The notes beneath the pieces are model-generated. The model did not search any database and was not told the DNA's origin. It saw only the letters and a list, made by a program, of their open reading frames with translations. From Lachnospiraceae bacterium UBA7143 (GTDB taxonomy: Bacteria; Bacillota; Clostridia; Lachnospirales; Lachnospiraceae), in assembly GCA_002491905.1 (NCBI GenBank), contig DKWV01000001.1:178006-242005 (forward strand): 64,000 nt of DNA. Direction: 5' to 3'. This document shows positions 59,262 through 64,000 of this stretch, one piece after another. Position 1 is the first letter of the stretch. The number at the start of each line of letters is the position of its first letter. The translations under genes and the position numbers were made by a program.

Positions 59262-60014
59262 TTACTCCTCCCCGCGGGGCTCTTGAAGATCCTCCCGCCT
59301 GCCTCTGCGTATCCCGTATCCCATACGGCAGATCAATATCGCCAGGGTGACCTTAATCATATAATAAATAGATTTTCTGAAAGTGATGGAACTGATACCG
59401 CCCTCCCTCGCGCGCATCTGCACCGGTACTTCCTTCACCCTTCCCAGATGCATGATTGCCGCCACAATGGCCTCCGGCTCAGGATAGTCCATCGGATAAT
59501 CTTCGCTGTATATTCTGATAAACATTTTATTCACCGCACGGTATCCGCTGGTCACATCCATGATATGCTTCCCGGTTGTCAGCCAGATCAGGGCGCTTAA
59601 GATATTGATGCCCATTCTGCGGCTTGCCGAGGACTGGAAGCCCTCCTTTTCCAGAAAGCGGGAGCCAATCACAACGTCCGCCTCGCCGCGTAAAATCGGT
59701 GCAAGCATCCTGTCCAGGTAGGCGATGTCGTGCTGCCCGTCGCCGTCCATCTGCACGGCGATATCGTAACCGTACTTGCGGGCATAGACATATCCCGCCT
59801 GTACCGCACCGCCGATCCCCATATTGATGGAGAGATCCAGATAGTGGAAATTCTCTCTCCGGCACAGGTCAAGCGTATCGTCGGTGGAACCGTCGTTGAC
59901 AACCAGATAGTCGTACTGCGGCGCCTGCTCCATCATATGCCTGACCACGCGCACAATATTTTCCGCTTCATTATATGCCGGTATAATGACCAGCACCCGC
60001 TGTTTTTGTTCCAT
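59262..60014 (-). CDS. DPM1-like GT2 polyprenyl-phosphate sugar synthase
   Basis: A 250-residue GT-A enzyme. RVLVIIPAYNEAENIVRVV, VVNDGSTDDT, VQMDGDGQHDIAYLD (metal DxDxQ) and DVTSGYRAVNK are typical of bacterial dolichol-phosphate mannose synthase homologues. A weakly hydrophobic segment near the C-terminus (IKVTLAILICRMGYGI) may lie on the membrane. The frame has an ATG at 60026, but GGAGG five bases ahead of the ATG at 60012-60014 picks the later start. With DUF2304 and the GT-C-like protein it forms a complete lipid-sugar synthesis and transfer unit. Confidence 0.88.
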   Translation of the reverse strand: MEQKQRVLVIIPAYNEAENIVRVVRHMMEQAPQYDYLVVNDGSTDDTLDLCRRENFHYLDLSINMGIGGAVQAGYVYARKYGYDIAVQMDGDGQHDIAYLDRMLAPILRGEADVVIGSRFLEKEGFQSSASRRMGINILSALIWLTTGKHIMDVTSGYRAVNKMFIRIYSEDYPMDYPEPEAIVAAIMHLGRVKEVPVQMRAREGGISSITFRKSIYYMIKVTLAILICRMGYGIRRGRREDLQEPRGEE

Positions 60015-60036
60015 ATTTGCCTCCATCGTCCGCCAT

Positions 60037-61665
60037 TTATCCGGCCATCCGTCCGCCGCTCTTTATCCGGCCGAAATAGTCTCTCACCTGATCCCGGACA
60101 CGACAGTTCCACAGCTCCCGCAGCAGCAGATAATATGCGATATAAAAAGTGCCGAAATGATATACCAGATACCTCTGCTGACCGAAAAAGACAAGCGATA
60201 TCACAACCACCATCACCACATTGCTCCCCAGGACAAGCGCCATAAACTCTGCACATTTATGGTCTGCCTTCCTGTTCATAAATCCCCATACCGTCAAAGC
60301 CAGAGCCGATAAATAGAGAAACAGCGTCACCAGGTGGCACAAAAGATAAATAGGCCTGACCTGAAAAAATACGGTACAGATAAACGCCTGTGGGAGCAGC
60401 ATGAGGGTATGGTAGAAAAACCGTCCAAAGTGTGCCTTTAACAATGTCAGACCTATCAATGTCAGGTGCGCATTGCGTATTTCGCTGAACTGGTCCGACA
60501 TAATAATTTCCGGATAATGTTCCGCATAGTACAGCGACGGTATCCTAAGGCATGTTTTTCCCACCTGGCCCACTCCGCCCACAATATCCTTCCACATCCA
60601 CAGCCCGCTCTCCGCATAGGCATAGCGCTGTTTTTCCGCATCCGCCGCCTCGTACAGCGCTTTGTACAGTCCTCTCACCACCTCATCTTCAAACAGGTAC
60701 TCATCTTCCCGTTCCGCCTCATACATACCGCGCGAAAAGATCAGGCTGACATACTGGCTCGTGGTAAATCCCCTGCCCGCCAGGTCTTCCACCGAAAGCT
60801 CCTTCCCGTCTTTCTCCAACTCCTTTTCGGGAATTTCCTCCGCAGCGCCTGCCGCCTCGTCCGCCTGCCTTAGAAGATATGCTTCATAATTTTCCGGAGA
60901 CTGCACCTTCAGCACAAACTCGGAAAAGTTATCATTCGTTTTAATCATATTCATATATCCGGCTGTCACCCTGGATATTACAAAAATACCGGCAAGGCAT
61001 ATGCAAATCCCGCCAGCCATTCCGACTGCCGCCCGGATCCAAAAGAATGTCCGTTTTCTATCCTGTTTCCGTGTGCAAACCACATATAAAAAGATGACCC
61101 CGCAGACCCCAAACAGAATCTGGAGCTGGGACCGCACCATTGCCAGCGCAAACGCCATCGCCAGGCTGCCGGCAAACCACGTGCCTTTTTTCGTCCACAC
61201 CGCCTTAAGCAGAACAATCACGAACAGATAAAACAGCGAGTACGACAGTCCTTCCGTCAAAATCTGCTGTGTCGCCATAGACTGCGGCATTTCCGTGGTA
61301 AAAGGCATCAGTGACAGAAAAAACACCAGATACCCTTCCGGGATACGCAGACAGAAAGCGTCTTTGACCACCTTTGTAAAGAGGATCACACACACCGCCG
61401 CCAAAACCGCCTGCTCAACAATAACAACTTCCAGATATCCGTCCAGGCCAAACAGATATTGGTTCGCCAATAAGAAGAGCGGATAAAACGGCATGACTCC
61501 CTCCGTCCTTTCCACTTTCATATAGGCGCCGCTGTCATCGAACAGAACCGGCTCTCTCGAGCCGACGAACAGGAACGCAAAAAGAGCAAGCAGAACCAGA
61601 GAACCGTAAAACAACCAATCCTTCCGCCGCTCATTCAGTTGAATCCCTTTTCTGTTTTTGGCCAT
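60037..61665 (-). CDS. Polytopic membrane protein, GT-C/PMT-like glycosyltransferase
   Basis: A 542-residue protein with about 11 helices. After the first helix, EPVLFDDSGAYMKVERTEGV gives an Asp-Asp at the GT-C catalytic place, followed by MPFYPLFLLAN. A long outer loop (about 265-360) is rich in Glu and Lys. A membrane glycosyltransferase using the lipid sugar made by the next gene is the best reading. GAGGGA lies about ten bases from the ATG. It follows the ABC exporter gene by 17 bases. Confidence 0.75.
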   Translation of the reverse strand: MAKNRKGIQLNERRKDWLFYGSLVLLALFAFLFVGSREPVLFDDSGAYMKVERTEGVMPFYPLFLLANQYLFGLDGYLEVVIVEQAVLAAVCVILFTKVVKDAFCLRIPEGYLVFFLSLMPFTTEMPQSMATQQILTEGLSYSLFYLFVIVLLKAVWTKKGTWFAGSLAMAFALAMVRSQLQILFGVCGVIFLYVVCTRKQDRKRTFFWIRAAVGMAGGICICLAGIFVISRVTAGYMNMIKTNDNFSEFVLKVQSPENYEAYLLRQADEAAGAAEEIPEKELEKDGKELSVEDLAGRGFTTSQYVSLIFSRGMYEAEREDEYLFEDEVVRGLYKALYEAADAEKQRYAYAESGLWMWKDIVGGVGQVGKTCLRIPSLYYAEHYPEIIMSDQFSEIRNAHLTLIGLTLLKAHFGRFFYHTLMLLPQAFICTVFFQVRPIYLLCHLVTLFLYLSALALTVWGFMNRKADHKCAEFMALVLGSNVVMVVVISLVFFGQQRYLVYHFGTFYIAYYLLLRELWNCRVRDQVRDYFGRIKSGGRMAG

Positions 61666-61682
61666 GCGTCCCGGTTCCCTCT

Positions 61683-63461
61683 CTATTCTCCAAACACCTC
61701 GGCTTTGCTGCGCTCTGAAACACTGCCATCCGCCACCTCGTAAATTACATCCACATTGCGGATTGTGGTAAGCCGGTGGGCTATGATTATCATGGTTTTC
61801 ATCCCCTGCAGATGCTCGATGGCCTCCATAACCGCCGCCTCCGTCTCATTGTCCAGCGCGGAAGTCGCCTCATCCAGCACCAGAATTTCCGGGTCATGAT
61901 AGAGCGCCCTTGCAATGCCGATACGCTGTCTCTGTCCCCCTGATAATCTGACACCCCTGTCACCTACAATCGTATTCAATCCGTGAGGAAGGCTCTCCAC
62001 AAACTCCTTCAACTGTGCCTTCTCCACCGCAACTCTCACCGCTTCCTCGTCAATCCGCTCCTCCTGCACGCCAAAGGCAATATTATTGCGAATCGTATCG
62101 TCAGAGAGATAAATAGTCTGGGGAATATATCCCACCTGTGCGTGAAAGGTTTTCGGCTGCTCATGGATGTTGATCTCATCCGCCATCACCACACCCTCCA
62201 CGGGCGTCAAAAGGCCCAGTATAATGTCCACCATCGTCGTTTTCCCCGATCCGGTGGAGCCGATAAACGCCACGGTTGTGCCCTTTTGAATGGTAAAGTT
62301 TACGTCCTTTAACACCCACTCCTCCGTGTCAGGGTAATGGTACGACAATCCCTGCACGCAAATGCCCTTCTTCAGCTTCCAGTCCGCCCTGTATTCCTGA
62401 CCATCACTCCCGTCTAAGTTCTCGACCGCCGTCAGATCGTGATAGACCAGCTCCACGGAAGGAAATGCGTAAAGCATATTGGACGCGTGCTCGTTGATCC
62501 GCCCCACGCTCGGCATCAGCCGCATGGCCGCCACCGCAAAAGCTGCAAGCTGGGAGATAAAGTAGACCATATCCGCCTCGCCGAAGACCAGCTTCACGAT
62601 AACGGCAACCAAAAGGCCCGTCATGGAGACAGCCTCCACCGTATACTTCGGGAGAATCGAAATCGTTCTGGCAATACGCAGCCCTCTTGCATACTTTTTC
62701 CAATATTTACCGAATTCGTTCGTGAAATAAGTCTCGCGCTCTAATATCTTTATCTCCTTGATCCCGCCGAGCGACTGATTCATCCACTGGAAGATTTTCC
62801 CCTCATAACCCTGATTTTCAAATCCGAACCGGCGGCTGTACTTCCTGCTGACCAGAAGAAAGCCACCCACAAAAACAGTCAGCAGGCCCAGCACGATAAT
62901 CGTTATCGTCTTACTGATGACCAGCAGATAAATCACCAGCACTGCAGCGACCATAAGCTCCGCCCCCAGCTCCAGCGCATAGAGAATCACCTGCATAAAA
63001 CGCGACGTATCCTCGTAAACGCTTCTCTGCAAAACCGCAATATTATGATTCAGGTGAAAGGTGTACGGCTCTTTCATGTATGCGGCCAGAAGTCTGGTGG
63101 AGAGCTTCATCTGTGTATTATATGAAAAGCGGAAGATATAATCTTTTTCAATAATCAGATAAACATTTTTAGCAACATACACCACGATGATGCAGACCGC
63201 AAGAATGATCATAAACTTTTGGGCGCTTTGCAGTCCGAGCAGATCGTAAATCATTTTCAGGTACCATTTTGTCTGGATGGTGCCCTGATTCTGCAAAACA
63301 TCAATAAAAGGCATAAAAACCATGACCGCAAAGAGCTCTAAAAAGCTTCCGATCACAATCGCTCCTGTAAGAAGCGCCAGCTTGTGCTTGTCCCTTTTAT
63401 CAAAAATATATCCCAGCATGGTGAACATTCCCACCTTCGCCTGATTACTTCTTTCTTTCAT
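61683..63461 (-). CDS. ABC exporter, MsbA/PglK-like (second copy)
   Basis: A 592-residue half-transporter with the same plan as 31016-32809: six helices in 1-320, then an ATPase domain with GSTGSGKTT (Walker A), LSGGQRQRIGIARAL (signature), ILVLDEATSALD (Walker B) and IAHRLTTIRN. Stretches such as LPxGLxTxVGxRGxRxSGGQ and DDTIRxNIAFG are shared, so the two are paralogues. It probably flips a lipid-linked glycan. AAGGAG lies 11 bases ahead of the ATG at 63461. Its neighbours are a GT-C protein and a hexapeptide acetyltransferase. Confidence 0.88.
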   Translation of the reverse strand: MKERSNQAKVGMFTMLGYIFDKRDKHKLALLTGAIVIGSFLELFAVMVFMPFIDVLQNQGTIQTKWYLKMIYDLLGLQSAQKFMIILAVCIIVVYVAKNVYLIIEKDYIFRFSYNTQMKLSTRLLAAYMKEPYTFHLNHNIAVLQRSVYEDTSRFMQVILYALELGAELMVAAVLVIYLLVISKTITIIVLGLLTVFVGGFLLVSRKYSRRFGFENQGYEGKIFQWMNQSLGGIKEIKILERETYFTNEFGKYWKKYARGLRIARTISILPKYTVEAVSMTGLLVAVIVKLVFGEADMVYFISQLAAFAVAAMRLMPSVGRINEHASNMLYAFPSVELVYHDLTAVENLDGSDGQEYRADWKLKKGICVQGLSYHYPDTEEWVLKDVNFTIQKGTTVAFIGSTGSGKTTMVDIILGLLTPVEGVVMADEINIHEQPKTFHAQVGYIPQTIYLSDDTIRNNIAFGVQEERIDEEAVRVAVEKAQLKEFVESLPHGLNTIVGDRGVRLSGGQRQRIGIARALYHDPEILVLDEATSALDNETEAAVMEAIEHLQGMKTMIIIAHRLTTIRNVDVIYEVADGSVSERSKAEVFGE

Positions 63462-63514
63462 AGATCAGCATACTCCTTCATCCTGGCGCCTGGCCGTTTC
63501 CGCGCACAGTTTCA

Positions 63515-64000
63515 TCAGTCCCTGGTCTGCGCAAACAGGGCATCGCAAAGATTGCTGTGGGAATTGTGGCCGCTCACCTTCCTCGCCGGCGCCCCGGCCC
63601 AGGTGGTACCCGCCTCCGCAATATCCTTCGTCACCACAGCGTTCGCCCCCACAGCCACATCATCCGCTATGCAGACGGCGCCGATCACCTTCGCGCCGCT
63701 TCCGAAATAACAGTTATCCCCAATCACAGCCGCCTTATGGCTTCCGTTTGTCGCACCGATGGTCACGCCCTCCTGCAGGCGGCAGTTTTTTCCGGCCCGC
63801 ACATTGCCATGCACCACGACCGTCCCGTAATGCGGTATGGAGAGCCCCGGCCCGAACACATTCGGCGGGATCGTAAACCCGAGCCTGACGCTCAGTCGGT
63901 GAAACCGGATTTTGTGCCATTTCCCGATCAGCCTCCCAACCGCCCCATGCCGGCAGTTCAGGTCATACTCCACCTTTCGGAGCAGAATCTCAAACTTCCA
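63515..64000 (-). CDS. Serine-acetyltransferase-like hexapeptide transferase, 5' end cut by the window
   Basis: The frame is open to the right edge, so the true start lies outside; 161 residues are visible. RKVEYDLNC is followed by FRFHRLSVRLG-like helices (KIRFHRLSVRLGFTIPP), and a left-handed beta helix with IPHYGTVVVHGNVRAGKNC, EGVTIGATNGSHKAAVIGD and AVVTKDIAEAGTTWAGAPAR. The His in IPHYG corresponds to the acetyl-transfer His of CysE-like enzymes. In glycan clusters this short type O-acetylates a sugar. A GTG at 63973 could be mistaken for a start, but the conserved sequence continues past it. The last 53 bases before the ABC exporter hold nothing else I recognise. Confidence 0.82.
   Translation of the reverse strand, partial: WKFEILLRKVEYDLNCRHGAVGRLIGKWHKIRFHRLSVRLGFTIPPNVFGPGLSIPHYGTVVVHGNVRAGKNCRLQEGVTIGATNGSHKAAVIGDNCYFGSGAKVIGAVCIADDVAVGANAVVTKDIAEAGTTWAGAPARKVSGHNSHSNLCDALFAQTRD

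Overview
The window is almost entirely one large surface-glycan biosynthesis region of a Gram-positive bacterium. The style points to a clostridial host, most likely Lachnospiraceae (inference only): strong AGGAGG-type ribosome sites, TTGACA/TATAAT promoters, DUF4956/VTC/CotH proteins, no lipid A or outer-membrane export genes, and about 45-55% GC with more AT-rich patches. I found no rRNA, tRNA, CRISPR array, insertion sequence or phage gene. No gap between genes exceeds 300 bases. Only two genes lie on the plus strand (5508-7178 and 23691-25211). Both are polytopic membrane proteins of glycosyltransferase type, and each has its own promoter.

Layout from left to right, transcription mostly leftward. 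(1) 1-363: start of a secreted protein with 39-bp tandem repeats. (2) 549-5274: GT-C-like membrane protein, DUF4956 protein, VTC polyphosphate-polymerase-like protein and a second GT-C-like protein, behind a clear promoter at 5333-5361. (3) 7184-22847: an AT-richer island with two GtrB-type and one DPM1-type GT2 enzymes, sugar epimerase and dehydrogenase, GT-C-like protein, HpcH/HpaI-type aldolase, cytidylyltransferase, a large cytidylyltransferase-HMGL aldolase fusion, sialyltransferase-like enzyme, methyltransferase, Wzx flippase, RraA-like aldolase and ATP-grasp ligase. (4) 22973-23490: relict HEPN/MNT toxin-antitoxin pair. (5) 25187-41150: two nonulosonic (sialic/legionaminic-type) acid gene sets, each with NeuA, NeuB and NeuC, plus NeuD, deacetylase, GNAT, radical SAM enzyme, CBS-nucleotidyltransferase and an ABC exporter. 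(6) 41161-48173: GT-B enzymes, KdsC-like phosphatase and a second, unfused aldolase/cytidylyltransferase pair. (7) 48274-64000: UDP-ManNAcA synthesis (WecB/WecC), several GT4/GT2 enzymes, asparagine-synthetase-like protein, CotH, DUF2304/GT2/GT-C module, a second ABC exporter and a hexapeptide acetyltransferase cut by the window edge.

Together the genes appear to make several acidic nucleotide sugars: UDP-ManNAcA, two NeuB-derived CMP-nonulosonic acids, and probably one or two further CMP-activated keto-acid sugars. They assemble these with cytoplasmic GT-B/GT2 enzymes, move lipid-linked products with one Wzx and two MsbA/PglK-type exporters, and decorate them outside the cell using polyprenyl-phosphate donors (GtrB/DPM1 plus GT-C). 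No initiating phosphoglycosyltransferase, recognisable polymerase or chain-length regulator is in the window, so the locus probably continues beyond it.

The most interesting candidate for an undescribed system is the pair of modules in which a distinct cytidylyltransferase subfamily (N-terminus IPIKxNxxRxPGKN) is fused to, or encoded next to, a DRE-TIM (HMGL-like) aldolase carrying an unrecognised C-terminal domain. One module sits beside a sialyltransferase-like enzyme and the other beside a KdsC-like phosphatase. This would fit a NeuB/KdsA-independent route to CMP-activated 3-deoxy-ulosonic acids, but that is inference.
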